Below, one piece after another: positions 51,964 to 63,459 of a stretch of DNA of 64,000 bases; within the stretch, counting starts at the first letter, position 1, and every line of letters begins with the position of its first letter. The translations under genes and the position numbers were made by a program. The notes below the pieces were generated by a model. It was given only the letters and a program-made list of their open reading frames with translations, was not told the origin of the DNA and did no database searches. This stretch comes from Mesorhizobium sp. CAU 1732 (GTDB lineage Bacteria > Pseudomonadota > Alphaproteobacteria > Rhizobiales > Rhizobiaceae), in contig NZ_JBDQQR010000001.1 of assembly GCF_039888675.1 (NCBI RefSeq), forward strand, positions 3,162,001-3,226,000, in the 5' to 3' direction.

Positions 51964-52467
51964 ATGAAAGCCTTATTGAAATCTCTGGCGGTCCTGGGCT
52001 CTCTCGCTCTCGGGCTGACCTTTTCAGTATCCGGGGTAAACGCAGCCGGGCCTGCGGGTGCCATGTCCGCACCGGCAGTTTCGGGCGGTATCGTGCATCA
52101 AATTCAGGGCAGTGACGGCCAGGCGCAAGTATATCTGGACCGTGAACGCGGCCGCGGCTGGGACCGGGATGACCGGCGATGGGATCGCGGGGACAGGCGC
52201 TGGGATCGTGACCGGTACGACCGCAGGTGGCACCGGGATCGCTATGATCGCCGGTATTATCGTTCGCGGCCTAACGTCTACTTCGAGTTCAACGCCGGTC
52301 CGCGTTATGTCGAGCCGCGCCGCGTCTACCGGCCGGCGCCGCGCTACAGCCTGTCGCAGGCGCACTACAACTGGTGCAGCAATCGCTACCGGTCGTATCG
52401 CGCCTACGACAACTCGTTCCAGCCGTACAACGGTCCGCGCCAGGCGTGCTACTCGCCTTATAGCTGA
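51964..52467 (+). CDS. BA14K-family secreted protein
   Basis: This 167-residue protein has a signal peptide (about residues 1-26) and a central tract of Arg/Asp/Trp/Tyr repeats (RRWDRD-like, about 62-100). The C-terminal BA14K domain with [19 protein letters not shown] (about 132-150) and a second Cys in RQACYSPYS probably forms a disulfide. In Brucella the 14-kDa relative is an immunoreactive lectin-like protein. A GGAGAAT-type ribosome site and a downstream terminator make it monocistronic. Confidence 0.88.
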   Translation: MKALLKSLAVLGSLALGLTFSVSGVNAAGPAGAMSAPAVSGGIVHQIQGSDGQAQVYLDRERGRGWDRDDRRWDRGDRRWDRDRYDRRWHRDRYDRRYYRSRPNVYFEFNAGPRYVEPRRVYRPAPRYSLSQAHYNWCSNRYRSYRAYDNSFQPYNGPRQACYSPYS

Positions 52468-52483
52468 TCGATCCAGAACAACG

Positions 52484-52513
52484 CGAAAGGCCGGCATCAC
52501 GCCGGCCTTTTTC
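52484..52513 (+). terminator. Rho-independent terminator
   Basis: AAAGGCCGGC (52486-52495) pairs with GCCGGCCTTT (52501-52510), followed by TTC. It ends the BA14K gene and, read leftward with the A-run at 52486, can also end the opposing methyltransferase gene. Confidence 0.85.
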
Positions 52514-52535
52514 GTTCAGCGCCAATCGGCCGGTT

Positions 52536-53189
52536 CTATTTGTATCCGATCGCCTTCACCTGGCTGATCGCCGTCCGTGCGCGGCCATTCGCGACACACA
52601 GCCAGTGCATCGCCGATTTCGGCAGAACGCGGTTGAACATCCACCAATAAGGCGGCCAGCGGTGATGCACCGGCTGTGCCTCTATGCGCGCGAAACCGCC
52701 ACGCTTGAGAAGGTTGCCCAAATTGCTCGGCGACCATGTGAAGAGGTGATAGTTCCGGTCGTCGCTCCGGTATCGCATCTTGAAGGATTCGTTCGGCGTC
52801 ACGATCACCACCTTGCCGCCCGGCCGCAGTTTGGAACGCATCGCCTTGATGACGCCCAGCGGATCGTCGACATGCTCCAGCGCGTGGTGGGAGATGATGA
52901 CGTCGGCCCAGTCGTCCTCGACATCGCCAAGCCCGCCGACGATCGTGAGGCCTTTGCTCCGGGCGAGAGCCACCGATGCGGGGTTGATCTCGACGCCGAT
53001 TTTCTCGCGCGCGTTCAACGCGCCGAGGATGAACCCGCCGCCGCAACCGAAATCCACGACCCGGTCGGTCGGCTTGATCTCGTTCTCGAACTTGAACAGA
53101 TCGATTTCCGCGGATACCCGCGCCGCATCCTTCGTCAGGTCGAGATAGGAAGTGTCGTAGTGGGCATTCACGTCCGACTGCACGCTCAT
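52536..53189 (-). CDS. Class I SAM-dependent methyltransferase
   Basis: This 217-residue Rossmann methyltransferase has motif I VVDFGCGGGFILGAL (about residues 44-58), a motif II acidic VEINP and post-I IISHHALEHVDDP (about 95-107), and motif III GGKVVIVTPNE. The family (Methyltransf_11/23) acts on small molecules, lipids or sugars; the substrate is unknown. It converges with the BA14K gene. Confidence 0.85.
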   Translation of the reverse strand: MSVQSDVNAHYDTSYLDLTKDAARVSAEIDLFKFENEIKPTDRVVDFGCGGGFILGALNAREKIGVEINPASVALARSKGLTIVGGLGDVEDDWADVIISHHALEHVDDPLGVIKAMRSKLRPGGKVVIVTPNESFKMRYRSDDRNYHLFTWSPSNLGNLLKRGGFARIEAQPVHHRWPPYWWMFNRVLPKSAMHWLCVANGRARTAISQVKAIGYK

Positions 53190-53329
53190 TCGTCAAGCAC
53201 TCCGCCTCGCCACGCGCCCGCCGACTGTACGGACCCTTGTGGATTAGCATGCATGCATGGACGTGAGAGCGCCGCTTTCAGGCTTAGACCACCGTCGAAT
53301 TGGGTATCGATGCCTGGGCAGAAATGCAG

Positions 53330-53355
53330 AACACCCGGAGCAAGCCCCGGGTGTT
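53330..53355 (-). terminator. Hairpin terminator downstream of ilvC
   Basis: AACACCCGG (53330-53338) and CCGGGTGTT (53347-53355) form a 9-bp stem. Read leftward it follows the ilvC 3' region and the duplicated ilvC tail. The T content after it is modest. Confidence 0.55.
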
Positions 53356-53390
53356 GAATGTTATTGGCCTTTGGAAGGGCGGCAGGCTGG

Positions 53391-53430
53391 CTAGTTCTTC
53401 GCCTTGTCGACCAACTGGTTCTTGGGGATT
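53391..53430 (-). pseudogene. Remnant duplicate of the ilvC 3' end
   Basis: Read on the minus strand this encodes [12 protein letters not shown] and a TAG stop, against [12 protein letters not shown] and TAA at the real ilvC end 98 bases away. About 35 of 40 bases match, with most differences at synonymous positions. Only the last dozen codons are present. It looks like the displaced tail of an older ilvC copy or an attachment-site scar. Confidence 0.7.
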
Positions 53431-53488
53431 CCCCGCGCGCCGCAGGGCAAAGCCCTAGGACGCGCAGAGAAAGGAGACGTGGATCGCC

Positions 53489-55190
<1,702 letters not shown>

Positions 55191-55232
55191 GTTTTGCTCG
55201 TCGACTTGGGTCGGGGCACGGCATCGGCAATG

Positions 55233-55250
55233 CCGTACCGTACGTTACGG
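55233..55250. promoter_or_regulatory. Putative TetR operator
   Basis: CCGTACCGTACGTTACGG is 18 bases with 16 symmetric, 43-60 bases upstream of the tetR start and downstream of the flavin monooxygenase stop. Size and position fit a TetR-family autoregulatory operator. Confidence 0.55.
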
Positions 55251-55293
55251 TTCGGTTGATTACACAGTCCGGGCGAGGATTGCAACGCTCAAT

Positions 55294-56568
55294 TCAGAGG
55301 GTGGAGACCGCCATGTCACAGGAGCGCACCGTCTCCAATCGCTGCCAGTCGGTTTCAGCGATCCCGATGCGGGAGAACGGATCGACGATCGTACCCGCAA
55401 CCATCGCAGCCAGCAGTTGCGGCGCGGGGGGAACCTTCGCAACGGTGGCGACGATCCGGTCCCGGACGAAGGGCAACAGCACCGAATCGGATTGGTAGAA
55501 CGGCGTGAACGCGGCCGAGAGCGCCTGGAAGATCCGCACATGCCGGCGGCGCGACCGCACGTAGGCATCGAGGGCCGTCGCAACGTCCGCGCTCGTGTCC
55601 ACCGCATGCGCCAGCGCCGCGGCGTCGAGCAACGCCATATTCGCCCCCTGCCCCAATTGCGGGCTGGTCGAATGCGCGGCGTCGCCGATGATCGCGAGGC
55701 GCGGGCCGGCGGGAACCTTGAGTGTATGGTGGCCGTAACGCGCGAGCGTGAGTTGGTCGAAACTCTCGATCTGGTCGAGATAAGGGGCCACGGCAGGCCA
55801 GAAACCCGCGACGCGCGTCTTCCAGGCGTCAAGGCCGCCACGGATCACCGCCTCTGCATCGTTCGATTTGAGGCTCCAGAAGAACGCAGCCTGTTCGCGT
55901 CCGTCCGGCCGGTCCCTACCGATCGGCAATACGCCGATCATCACGCTCGCGCGTTGATAGCGCTGGACCAGCGCGTGCGGATCGAAATCGTCGCCACCAG
56001 CCCAACCGAGCGTCGCCCAGAACGCGCCATAGCTGAGGTCGCGCCTGCGGGGCGCTTGCCGCGCGAATGCCGCGAGCTTGGATCGCGACCCGCTCGCATC
56101 GACCACGAGATCGAACGAGCCAATAGCCCGCGCTTCAGGCCCGATGAGCGTGGCACGGCCGCTGCCCACCCCAAGAGCATCCACATCGACGCCCGTCACG
56201 ATCGCGATGCCTTCAGCCTCGACCGCGCGGTGAAGGACGCCGAACAAAGCGGCACGATGGACCGCCACGCCGAACCGCCCCTTCTTCTGCGCATCGTAGC
56301 GCACGTCCAGGACAGCGCGCCCGCTGACGCTATCGGCGCCGAACAGGCGATCGATCCGGCTCCCGAGCGCCGCGATCTCGTCGAAGAGACCAAGCGCGCC
56401 CAGCACGGAAAGACCGGTCGGCTGGAGAATCAGTCCCGAGCCCAGCGGCTTTGCCGCCCCGAACCGCTCGAAGATCGTGACCCGATGACCTGCGCGGTGC
56501 AGGAACAGCGCGGCCGCCAACCCGGCGGGTCCCGCACCCACGATTGCAATGTCCAGTCTTTGCGCCAT
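55294..56568 (-). CDS. FAD-dependent monooxygenase (aromatic hydroxylase type)
   Basis: This 424-residue class A flavoprotein monooxygenase has the FAD motif IAIVGAGPAGLAAALFLHRA (about residues 7-26), a DG-like VVDASGS (about 162-168) and the GD motif IIGDAAHSTSPQLGQGANMAL (about 291-311). The substrate is unknown; 4-hydroxybenzoate- and salicylate-hydroxylase relatives are the nearest type. The tetR gene lies about 100 bases downstream on the same strand. Confidence 0.87.
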   Translation of the reverse strand: MAQRLDIAIVGAGPAGLAAALFLHRAGHRVTIFERFGAAKPLGSGLILQPTGLSVLGALGLFDEIAALGSRIDRLFGADSVSGRAVLDVRYDAQKKGRFGVAVHRAALFGVLHRAVEAEGIAIVTGVDVDALGVGSGRATLIGPEARAIGSFDLVVDASGSRSKLAAFARQAPRRRDLSYGAFWATLGWAGGDDFDPHALVQRYQRASVMIGVLPIGRDRPDGREQAAFFWSLKSNDAEAVIRGGLDAWKTRVAGFWPAVAPYLDQIESFDQLTLARYGHHTLKVPAGPRLAIIGDAAHSTSPQLGQGANMALLDAAALAHAVDTSADVATALDAYVRSRRRHVRIFQALSAAFTPFYQSDSVLLPFVRDRIVATVAKVPPAPQLLAAMVAGTIVDPFSRIGIAETDWQRLETVRSCDMAVSTL

Positions 56569-56630
56569 CTGGTTGCTCCCCGGACGGCACTATGCCCGGC
56601 GACGCCATGCTTTCAATGGGCCTGTTTGTC

Positions 56631-58562
56631 TCAGATGCTGACCTGCGTGCCGATCTCGACGACGCGGCCCGTCGGTACCTGGAAGTAGGCGCTGGCATCC
56701 GTCGCGTTGCGCGCGAGACCGATGAAGAGCTTGTTTTGCCAATGCGGCATGCCCGAATGGCTCGATCCCCTCAGATGCCGGCGCGAAACGAAGAACGACG
56801 TCGACATGATGTCGAACTTCCAGCCCTTTTTCCTGCACACGGCAAGCGCCTTCGGCACGTTGGGCTGTTCCATATAGCCGAATTTCAGGTCCACCCGCAT
56901 GAAGAGATGGTTGATCTCCGTGATCGTCGCCCGGTCCGCCTCAGGGACATAGGGATTCTCGGTCGTCACGACCGAGAGGATCACGTTCTTCTCGTGCAGC
57001 ACATGGTAGTGCTTGAGGCTGTGCATCAGGGCGGTGGGCGCGCTCGCCGGATCGCTGGTCAGGAAGACCGCCGTCCCGCTGACGAGCGTCGGAGGCTTCC
57101 GCGCCAGATTGTCGGTCAGGACCGCGAGGGGCACCTCGGTCTTGCGCGTCTTGTGGAAGAGAAGCCGGCTTCCCTTGCGCCATGTCAACATGATCACCGT
57201 GAGCGCCAGCGCGACCGCGATCGAGACCCAGCCACCATCAGCGATCTTTTGCGCGTTGGCCCACAGGAAGGTCGCATCGAGCACGATGAACGGGATGACG
57301 ATGAGCGCCGCCAGCCAGACGGGCCGCTTCCAGATCTTCCAGATGACGAAGTGAAGAAGCAGCGCGGTGACGAGCATCTCGCCGGTCACCGAAATGCCGT
57401 AGGCGGACGCCAGCGCAGCGGACGTGCCGAATTCGAGGACGAGGATCACCACGCCGATCAGCAGCATGGCATTCACCTGCGGCATGTAGATCTGGCCGGA
57501 CTGCGTTTCCGAGGTGTGCTGCACTTCGAGACGCGGCAGCAATTGAAGCTGGATCGCCTGGCGCGTCAGGGAAAACGCGCCCGTGATGACCGCCTGGCTG
57601 GCGATGACGGTCGCGACGGTGGCCAGGATGACCATCGGAAGCGTCGCCCAGGTGGGAACCATCTCGAACAGCGGCTGGCCGACCGGCCCCGCGTGCGACA
57701 GCACATAGGCGCCCTGCCCGAAATAATTCAGGACCAGCGCGGGGAACACCAGCGAGAACCAGGCGATGACGATCGGCCGCCGCCCGAAATGGCCGAGATC
57801 GGCATAGATCGCCTCCGCACCCGTGACCGCGAGAAATGCCGCGCCCATGACGACCAGCGCCACGCCGCTGTGCTCGAACAGGAACGAGACCGCCAGAACC
57901 GGATTGATCGCGGCGAGAACCGACGGATCGTCCGCGATGTAGTAGAGGCCGGTCGCTCCGAGCGTAACGAACCAGATCGCCGTGATCGGCCCGAACACGG
58001 TCGCCACACGAGCGGTTCCAAGCCGCTGGACGGCGAAGAGACTGACGAGGATCGCCAGTGTGATGGCCACGACATAGTCGGAGAAGGCCGGTGTCACGAC
58101 CTCCAGCCCCTCGACGGCGGACAGCACGGAGATGGCCGGCGTAATGATCGCATCGCCATAAAAGAGCGCCGCGCCGAGCATGCCGAGCAGCATGATCGTC
58201 GAGGTGTAGCGGCCCGCATCGCGGCGCGCGAGCGCCATCAGGGACAGCGTTCCGCCCTCGCCTTGATTGTCCGCCCGCAGGACGAACAGGACGTATTTTA
58301 CGGAAACGATCAGCGTCAGGGACCAGACGATGATCGACAGAACCCCCAGCACCTCGTCCTCTGCGGGCGGGCGATTACCAGCGACGGCGCGGATTGCTTC
58401 GCGCAGCGCATAGATCGGGCTCGTTCCGATGTCACCATAGACGACGCCGATAGCACCCAGGGAGAGTGCTGCGGTCGATTGTGTTGTCTTCAAATGGGGA
58501 TCTTGGCCGCTCTGCGCGGCCAACGGCTCGGCGTCGGCGGAACCCTGTGGACTTGCTTCCAT
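56631..58562 (-). CDS. kup: Low-affinity potassium transporter Kup
   Basis: This 643-residue KUP/HAK/KT transporter imports potassium, probably with protons. Its N-terminal [20 protein letters not shown] signature (about residues 33-52) is characteristic. About 12 membrane spans follow, with GLEVVTP and [15 protein letters not shown] cytoplasmic C-terminal part (about 470-643) completes it. GGAGG lies 8 bases before the ATG at 58562; a GTG one codon earlier is possible. Confidence 0.93.
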   Translation of the reverse strand: MEASPQGSADAEPLAAQSGQDPHLKTTQSTAALSLGAIGVVYGDIGTSPIYALREAIRAVAGNRPPAEDEVLGVLSIIVWSLTLIVSVKYVLFVLRADNQGEGGTLSLMALARRDAGRYTSTIMLLGMLGAALFYGDAIITPAISVLSAVEGLEVVTPAFSDYVVAITLAILVSLFAVQRLGTARVATVFGPITAIWFVTLGATGLYYIADDPSVLAAINPVLAVSFLFEHSGVALVVMGAAFLAVTGAEAIYADLGHFGRRPIVIAWFSLVFPALVLNYFGQGAYVLSHAGPVGQPLFEMVPTWATLPMVILATVATVIASQAVITGAFSLTRQAIQLQLLPRLEVQHTSETQSGQIYMPQVNAMLLIGVVILVLEFGTSAALASAYGISVTGEMLVTALLLHFVIWKIWKRPVWLAALIVIPFIVLDATFLWANAQKIADGGWVSIAVALALTVIMLTWRKGSRLLFHKTRKTEVPLAVLTDNLARKPPTLVSGTAVFLTSDPASAPTALMHSLKHYHVLHEKNVILSVVTTENPYVPEADRATITEINHLFMRVDLKFGYMEQPNVPKALAVCRKKGWKFDIMSTSFFVSRRHLRGSSHSGMPHWQNKLFIGLARNATDASAYFQVPTGRVVEIGTQVSI

Positions 58563-58682
58563 CACACTGCCCTCCTTTGAAGGACGGGCGGGTATCTACG
58601 CCTGTTGCAGTGCAATAACAACTGCGCGTTTAATCACGCTGTCGTCACAGCCATGCAGCCGACGCAGGTCAGTGTCGAAAGC

Positions 58683-59423
58683 CTAGTCGCCCAACACCCG
58701 CAGGAACCGACGGACCGTCTCCTCCATGCCATAGGCGAGCGCGTCCGCAGTCAAGCCATGACCGATCGAAACTTCCGCAAGGCGTGGAATTTTGCTGACG
58801 AGCCCCGGCAGGTTGGCGACCGTGAGATCATGCCCGGCATTCACGTCCAGCCCGAGCGCAAGCGCGGCCTCGGCAGCTATTGCGAGCTTTTCCAGTTCCT
58901 TGGCGGCTTTTTCTGAATCGGAATGGCAGGAACCGTAGGGGCCGGTATAGAGCTCGACGCGATCGGCACCCATCGCTTTCGCGACGTCCATGCCCGCAGG
59001 ATCGGGCTCCGCGAAAAGCGAAACGCGAAACCCGCGCTTCTTCAACCGGGCCACGACCGGCTTGAGAAAACTCTCCTGCGTCGCAAAATCCCAGCCATGG
59101 TCGGACGTCGGCTGGGTGGGATCGTCGGGAACGAGCGTCACCTGCTCCGGCGCGTTGGCCTCCACGAGGTCGAGGAAGGCGTCGTCGGGGAACCCTTCGA
59201 TGTTGAACTCGGCATGCGGAAATTCGTCATCGATCAGCGCGCGCAGCTCCGGCAGGTCGCTGCGCCGCGTGTGACGCTCGTCGGGACGCGGATGAACGGT
59301 CAATCCGTGTGCGCCGGCCTCAAGGGCAAGCCGCCCGATCCCTGTAACGCTCGGCCACGGCAAATCGCGCCGGTTACGCAGCAGGGCGATTGCGTTGAGA
59401 TTGACTGAAAGCTTGGCGGTCAT
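58683..59423 (-). CDS. pdxJ: Pyridoxine 5'-phosphate synthase
   Basis: This 246-residue TIM-barrel enzyme makes pyridoxine 5'-phosphate from 1-deoxyxylulose 5-phosphate and 3-amino-2-oxopropyl phosphate in vitamin B6 synthesis. [15 protein letters not shown] (about 5-19), [13 protein letters not shown] (about 41-53), [17 protein letters not shown] (about 96-112) and LDVNAGHDL (about 196-204) are present. It lies on the strand opposite the STAS-like gene. Confidence 0.92.
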   Translation of the reverse strand: MTAKLSVNLNAIALLRNRRDLPWPSVTGIGRLALEAGAHGLTVHPRPDERHTRRSDLPELRALIDDEFPHAEFNIEGFPDDAFLDLVEANAPEQVTLVPDDPTQPTSDHGWDFATQESFLKPVVARLKKRGFRVSLFAEPDPAGMDVAKAMGADRVELYTGPYGSCHSDSEKAAKELEKLAIAAEAALALGLDVNAGHDLTVANLPGLVSKIPRLAEVSIGHGLTADALAYGMEETVRRFLRVLGD

Positions 59424-59550
59424 GGCACTGCGCGGTTTGAAGGATGAGGACGACACCCTATATCGTCTTCTGGGGGAACAGACATGGGGTTTCGTGTGTT
59501 CCAGGAAACGGCAATGCAACCGTCGTCATAAAGCAGTGAAGGGAATATTC

Positions 59551-59958
59551 ATGCGGCCATTGGAGCGGGTTCCGGCAGTCCGAAAGATCGAAACCGATCG
59601 GCCCGACCTCTTCGCCGTCGAGATCACAGGCGAATTCAATTCGGCGGATGCGGAAAACCTGTGCGGCCTTCTCGAGGGCGCGTATGCGGTTCACGATCGG
59701 CTCGACCTGCTCGTACGCATCAGCAATCTCGATGACGTCGATGTGTCCGATATGTCCCCTGAAACCAAGGATTTCATGCGCGATCACGTGGCGATGCACG
59801 TCGGTCGCTGTGCCATCGTCGACGAGAGCGGCTGGGCCGATGCCGTCACGCGGCTGCTCAAGCCGGGCGGAAACGTGGAACTGCGGCGTTTTCCACCCCA
59901 GGACGAGGCTCAGGCCTGGGAATGGGTCGGCGCGCGCGAAATCGCCGAACAAATCTGA
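59551..59958 (+). CDS. STAS/SpoIIAA-like protein
   Basis: This 135-residue protein is of the SpoIIAA-like (STAS_like) family, with LFAVEITGEFNSADAENL (about 21-38) and RDHVAMHVGRCAIVDESGWAD. These proteins may bind lipids or small partners and are not classical anti-sigma antagonists. The ATG at 59551 has GAAGGG upstream. It is followed at 57 bases by a PP2C-like phosphatase gene. Confidence 0.78.
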   Translation: MRPLERVPAVRKIETDRPDLFAVEITGEFNSADAENLCGLLEGAYAVHDRLDLLVRISNLDDVDVSDMSPETKDFMRDHVAMHVGRCAIVDESGWADAVTRLLKPGGNVELRRFPPQDEAQAWEWVGAREIAEQI

Positions 59959-60015
59959 CGGCTTTCCGCTCTCTCGTCATATCCTCTACACGGCCAGTGT
60001 CCCATACGATTGCGC

Positions 60016-60885
60016 ATGACCACGCTTCGCATCATCGATTCCATCACAGATCGCGGGGATCCGCGCCGCGACAATGAAGACGCCTTCGGCGGCAACCGCC
60101 GCTCCGCCTTCGTCATCGACGGTGCGACAGGCCTGGGCGGCGATTTTCTCGACATGGGCGTCTCGGACGCAGCCTGGCTCGCCCGGCTCGCGAAAGACAG
60201 TTTCGAAGAGCTCGCAGTGAACGGCCGATCGACGGCCGAGGTGGTTCGGGTAACGAACGAGCGCGCGCGGTCGATCGTGCTCGAGACGCTGCATGACGCG
60301 TCCGCCCCTGCATGGAGCCTGCCCATCGCCGGCTTCCAGATGGTGCGGGTCAGCGACGACGGTCGATTGCATACCAGCGGGCTTGGCGATTGCAGGCTTT
60401 TCGCCGTGGCGGACGATGGCCGGACCTTCGAGGCATCGGCGATGCCGGACAGCTATGCGGACGAGCGCGAAGGCGCACGCGCCGCGATCGACGTCGCGGG
60501 CGGCCTCGCCGCGTTCAAGGCGCTTTCGGAAAACCCCGTTGTGCGCGACGAGCTTCGCCGCCGCCGCGCGCTCTACAATCGCGATGAAGGCGGCGTCTGG
60601 ACGCTTGGCATCGAGCCTGCGGCGGCCTCCTACGTCAAGACGCACGACATCGCGCTCGCCAAGCCCATCCGTGGATTGCTCTGCACCGACGGCTTTGCCG
60701 CGCTGGTCGATCAGTATGGCCGATACGACGCCGCATCGCTCGTCAATGAGGCGGGATCCCGAGGACTGGTATCGCTTTTGGGCGACCTGCGCAGGATCGA
60801 ACAGCGCGACGACCCGGACGGACGCCGTTTTCCGCGTTTCAAGGTCAGCGACGACGCGACGGCCGTCCTGTTCGAGGTTGTGTGA
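60016..60885 (+). CDS. PP2C-family serine/threonine phosphatase
   Basis: This 289-residue metal-dependent phosphatase has RRDNEDAFGG (about residues 17-26), FVIDGATGLGG (about 31-41) and LHTSGLGDCRLFAV (about 119-132), the conserved acidic metal sites of PP2C. A SpoIIAA-like gene lies just upstream, so a partner-switching or phosphosignalling role is conceivable but unproven. A TTG two codons earlier is an alternative start. Confidence 0.85.
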   Translation: MTTLRIIDSITDRGDPRRDNEDAFGGNRRSAFVIDGATGLGGDFLDMGVSDAAWLARLAKDSFEELAVNGRSTAEVVRVTNERARSIVLETLHDASAPAWSLPIAGFQMVRVSDDGRLHTSGLGDCRLFAVADDGRTFEASAMPDSYADEREGARAAIDVAGGLAAFKALSENPVVRDELRRRRALYNRDEGGVWTLGIEPAAASYVKTHDIALAKPIRGLLCTDGFAALVDQYGRYDAASLVNEAGSRGLVSLLGDLRRIEQRDDPDGRRFPRFKVSDDATAVLFEVV

Positions 60886-60891
60886 CGCGCT

Positions 60892-62019
60892 TTACCGTAC
60901 GACCGTCAGTTTCTGCGCCGCGCGCGTGATCGCCGTATAGAGCCAGCGCTGACGCGTGTCCTTGAAGGCATAGCTTTCGTCGAACAGCACAACATTGTCC
61001 CATTGCGAACCCTGTGCCTTGTGGACCGTCAGGGCATAGCCGTAGTCGAAATCGTCGAAACGCTTCTTCTGCTGCCACGGAATGTCCGCATCAGGGTCCT
61101 CGAACGCCGCCTTGAGCAGCTTGATCTTGGCCACGCCGCGATCCGGATCGTCTTCCTCGGGCGAGACGAGCAGGTTGATGCCGGGCTTCACGGTCTCGCG
61201 TGACGACGTCATGACCTTCCAGAGCGATCCGTTCAGAAGCCCCTTGGCAGGGTCGTTGCGCAGGCACACGAGCTTGTCGCCGGCTTGCGGAAACGACGCG
61301 TCGAACCCCTTCAGCTCGCGCAGGCGCTTGTTGTAGCGCCGCCGCGTGCGATTGGTGCCGACAAGAACCTGATCGGCGGCCAGAACGAGGTCCTGGTCGA
61401 CCTCGTCGCGCCCGATGACCTGCGCGGCGCCGTAATCGCCATTCATGAACTCGCGGCCTTCGCGAACGTCGAGCGCGAGCTGGATGATGGGATTGTCGCG
61501 CGCCTGGCGATGGATTTCGGTCAGCAGATGGTCGGGTTCGTGCTCGGTGAAGAACCCGCCGCCGGAGATCGGCGGAAGCTGCGCCGGATCGCCAAGCACG
61601 AGGATCGGCGTGCCGAAGCTCATCAGGTCGCGTCCGAGCTGCTCGTCCACCATCGAACACTCGTCGATCACCACCATCTTCGCCTTGGCGATCGGACTTT
61701 GCCGGTTGAGCGAGAAGGTCGGCGACATCGACGTCTTGCCGGTCGTCTCGTCGGACACGGCCTCCTCACCGCGCGGGCGATAGATCAGCGAGTGGATCGT
61801 GCGGGCGTTGGTCGCGCCCTTGGAGCGCAGCACCTGAGCGGCCTTGCCGGTGAACGCGGCGAACTGGACCTGCCCGTCGACATTTTCGGCGAAATGGCGC
61901 GCAAGCGTCGTCTTGCCGGTCCCGGCATAGCCGAACAGCCGAAAAAGCGGCGACCGCCCCTCCTTCAGCCACCGTGCGACGGCCTTGAGCGCCTCATCCT
62001 GTTGGGGAGAAAACTGCAT
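60892..62019 (-). CDS. RecD-like superfamily 1 DNA helicase/ATPase
   Basis: This 375-residue SF1 helicase of the RecD2/Dda group has Walker A FGYAGTGKTTLA (about 30-41), motif II VVIDECSMVDEQ (about 112-123) and a C-terminal UvrD_C_2-like VHKAQGSQWDNVVLFDES (about 337-354) with YTAITRAAQKL. It is shorter than RecD and lacks its N-terminal domain. It converges with the PP2C gene and is likely involved in DNA repair or recombination. Confidence 0.88.
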   Translation of the reverse strand: MQFSPQQDEALKAVARWLKEGRSPLFRLFGYAGTGKTTLARHFAENVDGQVQFAAFTGKAAQVLRSKGATNARTIHSLIYRPRGEEAVSDETTGKTSMSPTFSLNRQSPIAKAKMVVIDECSMVDEQLGRDLMSFGTPILVLGDPAQLPPISGGGFFTEHEPDHLLTEIHRQARDNPIIQLALDVREGREFMNGDYGAAQVIGRDEVDQDLVLAADQVLVGTNRTRRRYNKRLRELKGFDASFPQAGDKLVCLRNDPAKGLLNGSLWKVMTSSRETVKPGINLLVSPEEDDPDRGVAKIKLLKAAFEDPDADIPWQQKKRFDDFDYGYALTVHKAQGSQWDNVVLFDESYAFKDTRQRWLYTAITRAAQKLTVVR

Positions 62020-62063
62020 CACGCGTTAGTGCGGGATTCGCGGGAGAGGAGCAAGGGTCGCAA

Positions 62064-62453
62064 TCAAGCCAGATCGGTATGGGAGAAATCGTTGCCAATG
62101 TAGAGAAGATCGACGCCTTGGCTTTTCGCAACCGCGTAGGAAATGCAGTCGCCCAAATTCAACTTCGCCGCATGCCCACTGCCCCGATGATACTTGGCGA
62201 ATGCCTCCATCAAAGGCGCGAGGCAGGACTCATCCACCGGCACTATTTCTACTCCGGCTCCATGAAGAAACTGCCCAACCTGCCTGGGAGCATTCTCGCG
62301 GTCGCCGGTCTTTGACGCCAAGGCCATAATCGTCTCAAGCATCGTCACAACTGACGTAACCCGAGACCCCGATTGCGCTAGCCGCAGCAACATCCTTTCG
62401 CGCTCGTTTTCATTGGCAATGATGGCGATCATTGCTGAACTATCGAGATACAT
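62064..62453 (-). CDS. vapC: VapC-type PIN-domain toxin
   Basis: This 129-residue PIN-domain ribonuclease begins MYLDSSAMIAIIANE (catalytic Asp at 4). It has ETIMAL (Glu about 40) and a C-terminal LGDCISYAVAKSQGVDLLYIGNDF with two more acidic residues. It is expected to cleave RNA when freed from VapB. Its start overlaps the antitoxin gene by 14 bases. Confidence 0.88.
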   Translation of the reverse strand: MYLDSSAMIAIIANENERERMLLRLAQSGSRVTSVVTMLETIMALASKTGDRENAPRQVGQFLHGAGVEIVPVDESCLAPLMEAFAKYHRGSGHAAKLNLGDCISYAVAKSQGVDLLYIGNDFSHTDLA

Positions 62454-62706
62454 CCCCGTCCCCCCACATTTCGTCGAAAGACGCTTTGTCAATCGTTCGA
62501 TCAGTGGATGGATAAGCATCGACCTCATCGAAAAGCGGCTGGAGGCGTCTCTTCAGTGCCTCTATCGGTGCCTTTGCGGCGGCCCGCTCCACCGACAAGG
62601 CTTCTTCTACCGCCTGTCGTATCGCATCAGTGATCCCAATTCCGCGCAATTCGGCAAATTCTCTCACCAGTGCGTCCGTCCTCTGGTCTTTTACATGAAT
62701 AGCCAT
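62440..62706 (-). CDS. vapB: VapB-type antitoxin
   Basis: This 88-residue protein starts MAIHVKDQRTDALVREFAEL and continues with GIGITDAIRQAVEEAL. This is the Rv0623-like VapB pattern, with an N-terminal ribbon DNA-binding part and a C-terminal toxin-binding tail. It should neutralise VapC and repress its own promoter. It lies downstream of a LexA-box-containing promoter. Confidence 0.87.
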   Translation of the reverse strand: MAIHVKDQRTDALVREFAELRGIGITDAIRQAVEEALSVERAAAKAPIEALKRRLQPLFDEVDAYPSTDRTIDKASFDEMWGDGDVSR

Positions 62707-62783
62707 TTTATACACCACTTAGAATCATGTAGAAACCAACCATGCGCACCCATAGGTTGCATGCGAGGTCATGCTCGACACCG

Positions 62784-62812
62784 CTAATAGAACATAGTGC
62801 GAACAAAAGCAA
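62784..62812 (-). promoter_or_regulatory. Putative LexA-controlled promoter upstream of vapBC
   Basis: On the minus strand the -35 is TTGCTT (62812-62807) and the -10 is TATTAG (62789-62784), with a 17-base spacer. The spacer contains GTTC-N7-GTTC (62804-62790), the direct-repeat LexA box of Alphaproteobacteria, placed where a bound repressor would block polymerase. The predicted start lies about 70 bases before vapB. Confidence 0.6.
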
Positions 62813-62908
62813 GATTAAAGGCTAAAAGCGGAAAAAATGCACGATATGGTTGTCCAGCCCTATTCCGCAAGTGGGCAACGGTCTGGACCTTAAGAAAGGA
62901 ATTATTCC

Positions 62909-63403
62909 CTACCCGCCCGCATTCGGGTTCTTCGCATAGCCGGGACCGACCGTCAGCGGCTGGTGGGGCACGATCGCATCGCTCACCTGGCTCTTGAACG
63001 TCATGTCGCGCGACCACAGGACTTCCGTCTGCTGGCGATCGAACACCCGGATCGCGACGGTATAGGGTTTTCCAGCCTCGACGCCGCGCAAAGGCGGGGA
63101 TCGCAGCGAATAGGTGTTGGTATCGGCAGCGACGCGCGTCCTCACCACAAGACCGTCACCGCCGGCGGGGTTCTCGAAGGTCGCCTCGATGATCGATCCG
63201 TACGGCAGGGGCTTCTGCACCACGGCGGTGAAGCCGTAATAGACCTCGGCAATGCGGTAATTGACCATGAACCCGCCGCCGAGAATGTTCAGGAGCGGCT
63301 TGTTGGCCGGGTCTTCGCGCGTCATCCAGCCCAGAGCGAAGAGCGGGAGCAGAAGCGCCACCGCCACGATGATCACCGTCCTGAGCGAGACCCGGTCAAG
63401 CAT
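62909..63403 (-). CDS. Hypothetical membrane-anchored protein
   Basis: This 164-residue protein has an N-terminal membrane anchor (about residues 8-26, TVIIVAVALLLPLFALGWM) and a beta-rich periplasmic part (about 40-164) with no cysteines and a Pro/Gly-rich end. No known domain is recognised. It is separated by 56 bases from the LysE gene on the same strand and may be co-transcribed with it. Confidence 0.65.
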   Translation of the reverse strand: MLDRVSLRTVIIVAVALLLPLFALGWMTREDPANKPLLNILGGGFMVNYRIAEVYYGFTAVVQKPLPYGSIIEATFENPAGGDGLVVRTRVAADTNTYSLRSPPLRGVEAGKPYTVAIRVFDRQQTEVLWSRDMTFKSQVSDAIVPHQPLTVGPGYAKNPNAGG

Positions 63404-63459
63404 CGCCGAAGATTAGCACCGCGCCTGATGCGCGTCGATTGCGGGTCGTTATACCAGCG

